This document shows positions 25,555 to 34,988 of a DNA stretch of 64,000 bases, one piece after another. Position numbers and translations under genes: made by a program. The notes beneath the pieces are model-generated. The model had not been told where the DNA came from. It did not search any database and worked only from the letters and a program-made list of their open reading frames with translations. The DNA lies in assembly GCA_963377175.1 (NCBI GenBank), contig CAUJNA010003101.1, forward strand, positions 545,001 to 609,000. The letters run 5' to 3'. Source of the DNA: Effrenium voratum (lineage: Eukaryota; Sar; Dinophyceae; Suessiales; Symbiodiniaceae). The number at the start of each line of letters is the position of its first letter. Position 1 is the stretch's first letter.

Positions 25555-25822
25555 CTGGGCTCGGTGCACCGAGCACACGACTCGGAACTGCCAGGGGATC
25601 CATGGGGAACACTTGGGGTCTATGTGGCTACCGGCTTTTAGGGGACTGCGCTTGGGTTTGAGTCTAAGGGATCCCTACCTTTTAAGCTTAAATAACTAAA
25701 CAGAACTCTAAGGAAAGCGCGCGTCTTGTCAATAGAACCTCAAACGGAATGTGCAACGATGAACAAACGACAAGGCCTTCACAACCGGGAGGCTTCCACC
25801 GCTTGAGCAACGCCGAACCCAC

Positions 25823-25882
25823 CTCATCCGCCGCAGGTGTGCCGCCAGCTCCGCGGGTTGGGCGTCCCGCGGCAGGAAAAGC
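25823..25882 (-). CDS. exon of an unidentified protein
   Basis: A 60-bp minus-strand exon with a CGAG|G acceptor and an AG|GTGGGT donor. The frame reads LFLPRDAQPAELAAHLRRM. The phase continues correctly into the exon at 25554. The pattern of helix-favouring residues looks protein-like, but I recognise no domain. Confidence 0.5.
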
Positions 25883-26798
25883 CTCGCGCCCGAACAGAAT
25901 TGAAGATGCTTCCCACGAACTTGTGGTTAACCCGTCCTGAGACTCGGGCAACCAGAAATGGATCCTCTCTGGAATGGTTGCTTCCATTTGTTGAGGATTA
26001 ACATAGATTCCGGTTAAAACCAACAAGGGAGAAAAAAAAGAGCAAAATATCCAGTTCGGCAAATGGAAAGTTGGGACGTTTTGATCCAATTCCCATTTCC
26101 GTGACCCACCGTAGCATTCCGAGGATGCGGCAAGCGGAGGTCCTCCTCGCTGGCACCGCCTCGGGTTGTGTTGGGTCACTCAGGGCACACCGGGCAAGGC
26201 GGAAGGCAGAAGGTCCTGCAGGGGGGATATTCAATGGCTCTTGGAAAAAACGCGCTAAAATTATCACTAGTACATTAAAATGCCATTTGGTAACTCTTCA
26301 CGTGGCGTGTCAACAAATCGGACCTTGGTTTCAAAGGGCAGGGCCTCAAATAAGGGTCATCAACCTTATATTAATTGCAATGCAGCTCCAAAAAAGGTTG
26401 TCGCATTTTGTCCCCATCTTTGACGCCCCACCCTCTTGAAGAGCAGCCCTCCTGGTCCCTCAGGCCTGGCTTTGCCAAGCACCGAATGAAGCGCCGCCTG
26501 GCTCGCGCCCGCCCTCTGAGGTGAGAGCTTACGTTCTCAAACAAATCATAAACCCTTTGTTGGCCAGGGGAGTTGCCTGGAAGAAACGAATCTGGGACAG
26601 ACAGTTGATGTTGGCAGGCAAGACTTGTGCACCTTCCACGGTCTGGTGCAATGTGTGGCTTACTGGGCCCACCAACTGGCGGCCACGGGCCCCGCCTGTG
26701 GTCCCAGTAGTCCGGCAGGCTCCGCAGCGGTCGCTTGAGCGCTGAACCTGGGAGAGCCGGATAAAAGTTTTGGAGGAATTGGAGGCCCGTGAGGGAAT

Positions 26799-26833
26799 CC
26801 TGACACTTACCTGACACTTACCTGACACTTACC
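26799..26833 (-). promoter_or_regulatory. triplicated consensus 5' splice site
   Basis: On the minus strand an 11-bp unit, AGGTAAGTGTC, is repeated three times head to tail. Each copy is a near-perfect 5' splice-site consensus (CAG|GTAAGT). A further copy of the same string with one flanking difference occurs at about 59361-59373 on the same strand. The upstream exon would be the GC-rich frame at about 26835-26870. Most exons in this window use GC or GA donors, so this cluster stands out. Confidence 0.5.
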
Positions 26834-26973
26834 TGAGGTGCCAACACGACGACTCCCCTTCTGTCCGCAGAGATTGTTTCTCTGAGATGCGAGCCAGCTG
26901 AAGACAGGTGCCTGATGCGCTTGACGATCAGGCCTTGGAGGCAAATGGCAACTGACAGAAGACTTTGGTGTGG

Positions 26974-26976
<3 letters not shown>

Positions 26977-27028
<52 letters not shown>

Positions 27029-27066
27029 CGCGCGCGCGCGCGGGTGTGTGTGTGTGTGTGTGTGTG
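26977..27066. repeat. (TG)n(CG)n(TG)n microsatellite, left target flank of the retroelement
   Basis: About 22 TG units, 11 CG units, then about 11 TG units run directly into the left direct repeat of the retroelement. A shorter TG run follows the right copy, so the element sits inside a TG microsatellite. Confidence 0.9.
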
Positions 27067-27315
27067 GCCCCCCTGTTCCTAAGGGGTTCTTCGGTCGCGT
27101 TTTCCTCTTTATTGGAGTCGGCCGCCACCGCCTTGGACGATCTAGCATGGAGTAACTAACGCACTGCTGGCGGTCCGGAAGAGGAGAGTGCGTTAGCGAA
27201 AGTGTCTAGACTTCCTCGGTGCCGAAACTCCATTGCCCTGCCGGAGACCTTCAAACAGCCTGTACCTGCATGGTGGTGCACATTGTCAGCTTTTGCCGTC
27301 TCATATCAAGTGTGT
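27066..27315 (+). repeat. left direct terminal repeat (pseudo-LTR)
   Basis: This 250-bp sequence recurs at 34989-35239 with one substitution and one single-base indel. Both copies begin at the end of a TG run and end in CAAGTGTGT. They lack the TG...CA termini and integrase context of a retroviral-type LTR. An internal 10-bp inverted repeat is listed separately. Confidence 0.9.
27156..27196 (+). other. stem-loop in the left direct repeat
   Basis: CTAACGCACT (27156-27165) and AGTGCGTTAG (27187-27196) are perfectly complementary, with a 21-nt loop that is GC-rich. The downstream bases read CGAAAG. Pseudo-LTRs of Penelope elements can carry hammerhead ribozymes, but the CUGANGA core is absent here, so this is only a structured-RNA candidate. 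Confidence 0.6.
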
Positions 27316-27617
27316 TTAGGCACTGCGTCCGGGCTTCGGTCAGTGTCTTGATCCCTGTTGTGGGCATCTGTTCCGACTCATGCACAGACATTTTCTACAG
27401 ACTGTTACCGGACCTTGTCGCTCGTGACGCTTGACTGTTCCAGCTGATCTTATCAATACAGGCTTGGACTTCTCCCAGACCTTCCGGCACCCCAGACTGT
27501 TTCCGTGAACCGTTTCTGTCAGACCAACTGTTTGACAACCAATCCGACTACCCGACACATCAGGTGGAAAATCACGACGCCGTCAGCTTGCTCTTGGCTC
27601 GCAATTGTTGGCAATAG

Positions 27618-29158
27618 ATGTCTCGCCCCCACGCAGGTCCGATGTCGAACTCGGCAGGCCCCATGGCCAAGGCATCCAGGAACACTGCCGGCCCTACGCC
27701 GCCCAGGTCTCCGGTGCACCGGTCAGCATCACCAAGCAGGAGTACGCTTGTGACACCAGCTTCTAGCATATCTTGCGAGGTGTCCAACGCCTCAAGGGCT
27801 GCCAAAGCAGCGGTCCCGGCTCCTGCTCCCGGAGACGCCTCGGCATCGATCCCTACCTTGGAGGTTTGGCCTGCATCTGTAGCTGGCCCACTGCCACAAA
27901 TCCTGGTGAAAGCACGCCCGGCCACACCGATGACACCAATGACTCCGATGACGCCAACTACCCCGACAGTTTCAACTACAGCATGCCCACCTATGCCCAC
28001 AGCACCGACCCCTATCGCACCGATCCCTACGGCAACTCCATCAGGTCAGATGCTTCCACCGCCCAACCCACCATCCAGGTCACGCCACACGACGGAAGGA
28101 GACCGGTCACGTTCCCACAACGCTTCCCCCTACTCCAAGTCAGTGCCCCCACAGCGGCGACGAGCTCGCTCCCGGACGCCACCTCCGATCTCCCGAAGGA
28201 ATCAACATCGGACAACACCATGACGGCAGCATCGAATGCTACCGCGCCGGCGCCCACAGCAGCCAAGTCCTCATCCCGGGCACCTACGGCAACTAAAGCT
28301 TCATCCCGACGACCGAGAAGCAATCGATCTCCCCTTCCGCGTAGCAGAAGCAGTGCCCCTTCAGCTCCAGCCTCCAAGGCCGCAGGAGCTCACCCGGATG
28401 CGGGGTCGTCCTTGAGGAGCATGCAACTACGCCCCAATCCGCAGGCACATCCACCGCTGGTCTTGCTTCCCAACCCGGAGTCTGATCCCTGGAGGAACGA
28501 ACTTCAGGTGCTGGCCGCACCATATCTTCGTGATGGGATCCCAGTCAATCAGGAGCAGATGAGCTATGTGGCCGCGACCTTGAATGCAGCAGGCATACCG
28601 TCTCAGCACTCCACCCTGAACTATGCGAAGGTCAACCCGGATCATCATTTTTATAAGATCACCCCGCACTGGTTCATGCTGACCGTCCCTTATCTTGGGG
28701 CCACAGTCCGGCTCAAAGAACCGACGAAGACGCGACCCATGCTGCTCTGGACTCACGCTTCCAGTGTTGGAGGTACTCGCGGCATCCTGCGGAGCCGACA
28801 GATCCATCCTTCCCGGCAGCACTCCTCGGAGTGCCCAGCCTTTTATGCCCAGGGCTGGAAGATCACTGGACACGCCGACTACGACGCTGAAGAAATCGCT
28901 CGCACGATGAGCCAGAACTGGAGCATGTCTTTTAACATGGCTCAATTGCTGTTGTTCGGACGCGCTGTTGGCACCTGTCAGCCGATTCGATCGGGAGGAG
29001 AGCAAGCTTGCATTGAGGCCCTGGACTCCAGTGAACGTCCTGATGTCATCCACTATGTGTCGGGCAAGTGTTGGATGGTGATCCCGGAGGCAAGCCAGAT
29101 CGTTGGACTCGCATGGCCCACCGATGCAAAACCACCCACTGGTGTCCTCCGCTCGTGA
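27618..29158 (+). CDS. retroelement ORF1, basic Pro/Ser/Thr-rich protein
   Basis: Starts at ATG 27618. The first 200 codons are Pro/Ala/Thr-rich with a PMTPMTPMTPTTPT run and an RS/basic end (PPQRRRARSRTPPP); that frame stops at 28223. A second frame (open 27773-29158, no ATG at its start) overlaps it and carries the more globular C-terminal part from about 28200, including HHFYKITPHWFMLTVPYLGA and a Trp-ending segment. The most economical reading is one ORF1 with a one-base frame change near 28.1-28.2 kb. The basic, low-complexity N-terminus suggests nucleic-acid binding, as expected of an ORF1 (inference). No zinc knuckle or RRM motif is visible. Alternatively two overlapping proteins are encoded. 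Confidence 0.55.
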
Positions 29159-29488
29159 ACCTGCACCAGGAGCTGTTGTAGCCATTGACAATTAATGATG
29201 TTTCATTGCGAATAAGAGCATACTTCGCCACACTGCCGTCTTCGACTACCGACGATATTTTGCGACAAAAAGCATGCACGCCAGAGCCTCATCCAAGCAT
29301 GCGCTCACCTTACTGCAGGGTTCCTTTTTTGAAGCTTTGTGTAGCTAACGCGGTTTTTGGTCTCTTACTGTCCCGGGCCCGGTCGGAATTCGGGTGTCGT
29401 TTTGGCAATGGTTGTTGTCTCGGAAACGTGTGGCGTACCCCTAGCGTTTAACCCATTAGCAGTGTGGCCGGCAACCTCCTATCTCGTG

Positions 29489-30643
29489 ATGGCTTCTCAG
29501 TGGAGCTATTCATGGCCGGCGGCATCGGCACCTTCTTCCTCTTCGCATCCGGGACCCTCGTATCTTCCGTCATGGTCAGTTCCGCAGCCCCAGCAGGAGG
29601 CATATCTCAGCTCCAATCGGACGGAACCATTGCAACATCAACTTCGCGAAGAAGCACCGTCCCGCGTCAATCCCCCTCGGCCCCCACAGATGGCTCATCA
29701 GTTCCCTCCTCAACCACCCGGTCAATTTTACAACTATCACGGTGGTGGAACAAGCCACATGCAGACAGGTCCTCGTCCTCCACCACCCGCACCGCCAGTT
29801 CAACCTCCAGTTCGGGCACCTCTAGGCCAGGGTGATGCAACGCAATACACTCAGCCTCGATATTCGCAGCTACTTCCCAGCACCTTCCAATCTGACGACA
29901 TCTTCCTAGACAAGACGGAGGTCCGTGGTCTGCAGCTATACCGTCACGTTCAGCCCACTCAGTGGTCCAGAAGAGTCGGGCTCGCAGGAACAGCTATCCT
30001 GGATCTTCCACTCACGCGACTTCTTCGAGGAGGAGCAGAAGATCACGCATTACGAGCACTGTCAAATGGCCGCTACAGCACACCAGTCATGGCTCAGACG
30101 ATAGCCGAGGCAGTCTTATTGACATCCATTCTCAAAGCATTGAGAGGCAGGGAGGTCGACATCGACAGGACAGCTCGCTCTCTCCACGTGGACAATGCGC
30201 CGGACAAACGCAATGAGGCCATGCAGTTTATGGAGCCACTTGCAATCAAAATCGTGGATCTCATGGAGTCCTTGCAGCCCGCCAAGCAGGAGAACCTCAC
30301 TCGCCACAAAATTGCCGAATTGGAGCAACAGCTGGAGCGCTACAAGAGCAAGGGCATCACTCTTACACCGGATAAGAAGCTGCCATCCTCGTCCCCTTCC
30401 AATGCCGCGTCCTGGACCCCCACGCCCGGCCGCTCCGACCAGTCCCTCTACATCAATGCGGCCAATTCAGATCAGCCAGGACCTCCCCTACCAGTTCCAT
30501 CTCCAGAGGCTGATCCAGCCCCTAAGCGACGACCAGCAAAGAGAAAGACCCCGGCGGCTCCCCCGGATGTCACTCTAGACTCGGACCTTCTACGTCAAGG
30601 GAACCCCAAAGGTCAACAGCACTCCTGCAGTTCATCACGGTGA
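29489..30643 (+). CDS. retroelement ORF2, Pro/Gln-rich protein with C-terminal coiled coil
   Basis: 384 codons from ATG 29489; the frame is open from 29357 but without an earlier ATG. The N-terminal third is Ser/Pro/Gln-rich and probably disordered. A middle segment (about residues 150-300) is more globular, with helix-rich text such as VMAQTIAEAVLLTSILKAL. It is followed by a short coiled coil (HKIAELEQQLERYKSKG) and a basic Pro-rich tail. I recognise no domain. It lies between ORF1 and the nuclease-RT frame on the same strand, with 265 bp to the next ATG. A coiled coil suggests multimerisation, perhaps a nucleocapsid-like role (inference). The frame is intact, unlike the downstream RT. Confidence 0.6.
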   Translation: MASQWSYSWPAASAPSSSSHPGPSYLPSWSVPQPQQEAYLSSNRTEPLQHQLREEAPSRVNPPRPPQMAHQFPPQPPGQFYNYHGGGTSHMQTGPRPPPPAPPVQPPVRAPLGQGDATQYTQPRYSQLLPSTFQSDDIFLDKTEVRGLQLYRHVQPTQWSRRVGLAGTAILDLPLTRLLRGGAEDHALRALSNGRYSTPVMAQTIAEAVLLTSILKALRGREVDIDRTARSLHVDNAPDKRNEAMQFMEPLAIKIVDLMESLQPAKQENLTRHKIAELEQQLERYKSKGITLTPDKKLPSSSPSNAASWTPTPGRSDQSLYINAANSDQPGPPLPVPSPEADPAPKRRPAKRKTPAAPPDVTLDSDLLRQGNPKGQQHSCSSSR

Positions 30644-30908
30644 TGTACATGTGTGGCAAGTGAGGGGAGTGACGGTAGCGCTCACGAGGAAGGAAGTTAG
30701 CACCATCGATACGACTGGTATGAAAAGCCCGCTGCTCCTCACGCCTGCACCTTGCCCTGAGACCATCAGCGGCCTTTTACCCTTTTCGTGTTCCTGTAGG
30801 TTCTCGGGGACGTGGGTTGTTTTTTTCCGGGGTTTTTTCCGTTTTTCCGTTTTTCCTGTTGACCCAATCAACCGTTCAGTGCTCGAGCGTTGGATGCATG
30901 GCTAAGCC

Positions 30909-31740
30909 ATGCCGGTCATTCAATCTCCAGAAACGGTTTTTCTTTTGCAACTATACAGCAAGTATGCCCGGTCGGAGCTTTACAGTGCAGCCAGACACTA
31001 TGGTATTCCTGAGCCGTCTTGGCCAGTGAGCCTGCAGCATGGCACCGATTATTTCCTTCCTTACATCGTTGCGCTTATTGCAATCAGACTCGGGGACTCC
31101 CTCGATGTGCATGCAGCCCACCAGTATTATCAGGTCCTCTATCTGATCATCGTCACGAGTCGCCAAATCCTCAACATGCCGATGGTCAACAAGCAACTGT
31201 CTATGTGGTCCGAGTCGATGTCCACGCTGCTGATGGTTCATCACTACGGTCGTCCCACGCACGCACTCACGGAGCTCAGGCGCCGACTCCGGCGTTTACG
31301 CATTCACCCGAACATGTACACCTTCACCCACTTCTTGCAGCCCAACGCAGTGTACTGGAAGCAGCGAGTCGAACTCCGCCCGGACCTTCCACGCTCCGTC
31401 AACCCGCAGTCGGACGTATACATTGGAAGCACCAGCATCACTTATCCCAGTCGAGAACACAATCGTAGGGCCAAGTTACTGGGTATTCAGCACGGACAGT
31501 TTATTAACGCGGAGCCGGCCCTCAGATGGTGGCATCATTTTGGCAACTATGACGAGTTTGCTACATGGGTTATCTTCACAGACTCCGACCATACCGTCAC
31601 CTGGACCCAGGAACACGCCTTGATCAGTATCTATCAGCCGTCCCTCAATTGGCCCTACATCTATCGGAGGTACAAGCGCATTTCCACCGGCTACACGGCT
31701 ACCAGGTTTCTCGCTGAACAGCCCTGTTTGGCAAACGCCT
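30909..31740 (+). CDS. GIY-YIG-type endonuclease region of the retroelement (5' part of the EN-RT frame)
   Basis: From ATG 30909 the frame encodes about 160 residues of unknown helical sequence, then DVYIGSTSITYPSREHNRRA (YIG at residues 171-173) and about 60 residues later QEHALISIYQPSLN (Glu235 to Asn247). The second half of the GIY-YIG signature, the conserved Arg/His after it, and the catalytic Glu followed by LIxxxxPxLN fit the GIY-YIG nuclease family. The GIY strand itself is not recognisable. In Penelope elements this nuclease nicks target DNA to prime reverse transcription. Its position in front of the RT is the permuted order. Shortly after Asn247 the frame is lost (around 31.70 kb) and continues in other frames, so this copy is probably not translatable as one protein. 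Confidence 0.68.
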
Positions 31741-33752
31741 TTTCCTCCGCTTGCGCAGGAGGAGTTGTACAGTCTATGGCAGGAACTTCCATCGGGTGGC
31801 GCTCAAGCACACCCAAGCCTGGTCCATCATTGCTCGCCTCACCTCGGAGCACATTGAATCCTGGGAGGAGGAAAAACGACTTCGTAGTGGACGGCGCTCA
31901 GACTTGGATATATATGCTATATACAGGCTGTCAGGCAATGTGGAACAGCCCCATCGGCATCGAGTTCGGAATATTTTGCGAAGAGTTCTTGATTTCCGGC
32001 AACTCCAACAACCCAAGATCAACTTGCTGTTGCGGTTACCGTGGCTTTCTCATCCCCATTATCAGGGGTCCACCAGGGAAGTCCTTCGTCGGCTTGTTCT
32101 CGACCATCGCAACTGGGCTCTTCCATTCCATTTACCCAGCACGAAGTTGGCGGAGACCCCTCATCCTCGAGTTCATACAGTCATGTGGAACTTTTCGTCG
32201 TTTCAGGACTGCTACCTCCTTACATCCGCAGGACCATCATCGTGTCAGTGCGCAGCCTGGCTAAAACGGCAGCCCTGGCTATCTCATGTTCAAGCCATGT
32301 GGCCGCGGGATTGGATGAGTTCCGGTTTCCCGGAACTCCACAGCACGTCCATTACACCTCAGCCTTGGCGTCATATTATGTGGACCTGTCAGTCTACGAA
32401 GTGCAGGTTCATGAACGCCTACGAAAATGGTGCCTGCACCATGGCCTGCCCCTGGACCAGCTTCACGCACCCCTCATGCAGCACCTACGCAGTGAATTTC
32501 TGAAACACCGGCAACACGCATCCACCCATCAACTTCTCACCAAGCACCAGCTGAACATCCTGCATCGACACCTCGGCCAGGACTTTGTGCGCCATAACGA
32601 GGACCATGACAACCACCACCTCATGTTCTTCTGCCCCCAACTCTACTTCAAAGGCCTCCACAACACTTGGCTTCAGTCCGGCACATTTGCCGCCACTCCG
32701 CTGAAGCCCGACCAGGCCGAGGCTCTTATTGTTGAAGCTATCCCCCGGCACCTGCAGAAGAGGTACAAATGGGCGTACAGGAAGAAGGCCACCGCGATCC
32801 CGGTCGGCAAGGTCTTTCTCAAACGTAAGAAGCAATGGAAATCGGGGCGAACTATTATAGCCTACCATAAGGTGGTGCACCGGCAGCTCTTCAAAGCGGT
32901 TGCGATCCTTCTCGGCAAGATCGCCGCGATCACATGGAAGTGTTCGTGGGGGGTACACCCCACGCCGAGGATATGGCAGAACGTCAAACAATACTTTGAC
33001 AACACAGACGACACAGTCCCTCTCGCATTTCACAACGATGACTTGGTCGGCTTCTTCAACAGTGTCCCTCAGGATCAGGTGTGCGCAGCAGTTGAGCAGC
33101 TATTAGCAGAGCACCGGCGAGAGCATGCTGGTCTCATCTATTCGGTGGAAACTCAGGCGGCGGTCCACTACAACCGGGTCTTTGCGGGTAAGCAATCCTA
33201 CGGACGCACGCCCACTACGCGGGTCATTTATGTGGAAGACATCCTGGATATAGTCAAATCCAGCTTCCAATGCATGTACGTCCAGGTGGGAACTCTCATC
33301 CTTCGCCAAGTCCACGGAACAGCGATTGGCTCTCAGCTGAGCCACATTTGCGTCGCGCGGCACGAAGTCCTCTGGCAGCGTATTTACGGACAATGGTTCG
33401 CCAGCCACAACATCTTCTTGGAGCGATATGTCGACAACAGATTCTTCCCGTCTCCGGCTTCCGGTCACCCAGCAGCCCCATTGGAGGCTTTGCTTCACGC
33501 TGACTTTTATGGTGCACCCATCGTGTTGGAACAGGTAGAAGTCTTTCCACCCTTCTCTCCGGGGCTAGATCACGGTCAGCTCTCGCCACCAAGTATGCGC
33601 GCCCAGCACGGGCAGTACAGATGGCGTTGGATCAGCTTCGCAGTATCTATTTGTCCGCCGGCTACAAGTCAGCGGATCTGCAGCACCTGTTTCATCTTCC
33701 GGCCATCCCGACCGGAAAGAATGTTTATGTACTGATTGTCGTTGTTTCTTGA
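31700..33752 (+). pseudogene. Penelope-type reverse transcriptase, frame-broken
   Basis: The main open block is 32041-33735 (no ATG at its start). It contains GRTIIAY; motif A as HNDDLVGFFNSVP (Asp at 33037-33042); motif B as QVHGTAIGSQLS (near 33307); and motif C as ERYVDNRFF (33421-33447). A D-L-V-x-F-F/Y-x-x-V/I-P motif A and a Q-x-x-G-x-x-x-G-S-x-x-S motif B are characteristic of Penelope and telomerase-like RTs. Motif C has Asn where the second Asp of YxDD is usual. The connector from the nuclease (about 31.70-32.15 kb) lies in two other frames. The thumb-like end (AVQMALDQLRSIYLSAGYKS) is in a third frame from about 33.56 kb to a stop at 33752. At least three, probably four, frame changes are therefore needed. 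Confidence 0.8.
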
Positions 33753-33942
33753 GGTTCGGCTGCGTGGCCCTTGCTGGTTCTGTTCGGTTCGGTCCTTTTC
33801 CAAACGGGGTCGGGCTCGGTTGGGCTGTTGGGCTTGGTTTTTCTGTTTGAGTTCCGGGGCCCCTTGACTCGTGGGTTCATCACGGAGCTTATCTGGCGGT
33901 TCAAGACGTGGGCCTTTTCGCCGACATCGGAACGCGGTCGTC

Positions 33943-34842
33943 ATGCTCGGACGCATGATTGCACTCCACCACCGGATGACCCAGAACGCTGCGGACATGA
34001 TGCAGCTCATCCAGGAGACCTTGAATCAGGCTGACGAGGCACACAGTCGCAGGATTCATGGCGGGCACGATGGCGTGCGGCATCATCATGTCCGAGGTCT
34101 ATCGCTGGCAGAATCATTGCGACCGAGAGCACATGACCATGCCCGACTCGATGAGGTAGAACCACCTGGCCCCGGGATTCGGCATTCGGTCAACTCGGAG
34201 GATCTGGCTGACCCTCCACCGCTAGCCGGCTTTCAGTCACTCCAGCTACACGTGGACCACCAGCACAACGCAGTGGTTAACCCCAAGTCGCTGTCCTACG
34301 GCGTCGTCACGGGGGACGCCAACGAGGCTATAGACCCACGCCCGAAGAGCTCCATGGCGCACACCCATGTCGGTCAGCCGAGCATCAAGAAGGCCAATGT
34401 TCCCAGCTCCATCATGGACAAGGGTGGGACCGATCGGCGCAGAACGAAGCGGAAGCGATGCCGTGCTACATCCTCCGAGAGGACGCACTCCCCGGAGCCT
34501 CCAGCACGTCCAGTACCTCGCACTCCAGCGCCAGCTCCAGTATCTCCTTGCGTGGGCCCATTCTCCTCTCCTGAATCCCTTCCTGAAGCCCCTGCCCGTG
34601 CTCACTCCGATGCTGGCAATCCAGGAACTCCCCCGGAGGTACCTCGCGCCTGGACAGAGGAAGATGACCAGCAGCTTTGCAGCCTGAAAGCGGACAACCG
34701 GTCCAAGTACTTGTACAAATCGCTGGCCAAGAAGCTCAACAGGTCCATTGCGGATGTCACGCAGCGCTGGAGGAGCCTGGAACGTCTCAGAAAGTTGAAG
34801 GAGCAGCACCAGAAAGCGACCATCTCGAACCAATGCACCTGA
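33943..34842 (+). CDS. retroelement ORF with C-terminal Myb/SANT-like domain
   Basis: 299 codons from ATG 33943; the frame is open from 33871 with GTG. The N-terminus is helical and Met/His-rich. The middle is basic (RRRTKRKRCRATSS) and Pro/Ser-rich. The last 66 residues contain AWTEEDDQQLCSLKADNRS, then SLAKKLNRSIADVTQRWRSL. The pattern W-x-x-E-E-D-x-x-L, a second helix, then I-x-x-V-x-x-R-W-x-x-L is that of a Myb/SANT DNA-binding fold. Myb-like domains occur in some mobile-element proteins and in telomere-repeat binders; here it could help choose the TG-microsatellite target (speculative). It is 190 bp downstream of the RT and 146 bp upstream of the right repeat. Confidence 0.62.
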   Translation: MLGRMIALHHRMTQNAADMMQLIQETLNQADEAHSRRIHGGHDGVRHHHVRGLSLAESLRPRAHDHARLDEVEPPGPGIRHSVNSEDLADPPPLAGFQSLQLHVDHQHNAVVNPKSLSYGVVTGDANEAIDPRPKSSMAHTHVGQPSIKKANVPSSIMDKGGTDRRRTKRKRCRATSSERTHSPEPPARPVPRTPAPAPVSPCVGPFSSPESLPEAPARAHSDAGNPGTPPEVPRAWTEEDDQQLCSLKADNRSKYLYKSLAKKLNRSIADVTQRWRSLERLRKLKEQHQKATISNQCT

Positions 34843-34988
34843 GCTCGGACGGCGATGCTACATGGTAAAATGATCGTGAGCAGTTAGGCAGGAGTTCTGC
34901 CAACAGTCTAAACTACCCATCGACAATCATGATGGAGGCGGCTTTTAGGCGTTTCGGTTTTTCTTCCCCCTGCGGGGGGTGTGTGTGT

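Noticed and set aside
27156..27210. Hammerhead ribozyme in the direct repeat
   Set aside because: A stem and a GAAA string are present, but the CUGANGA core is missing on both strands.
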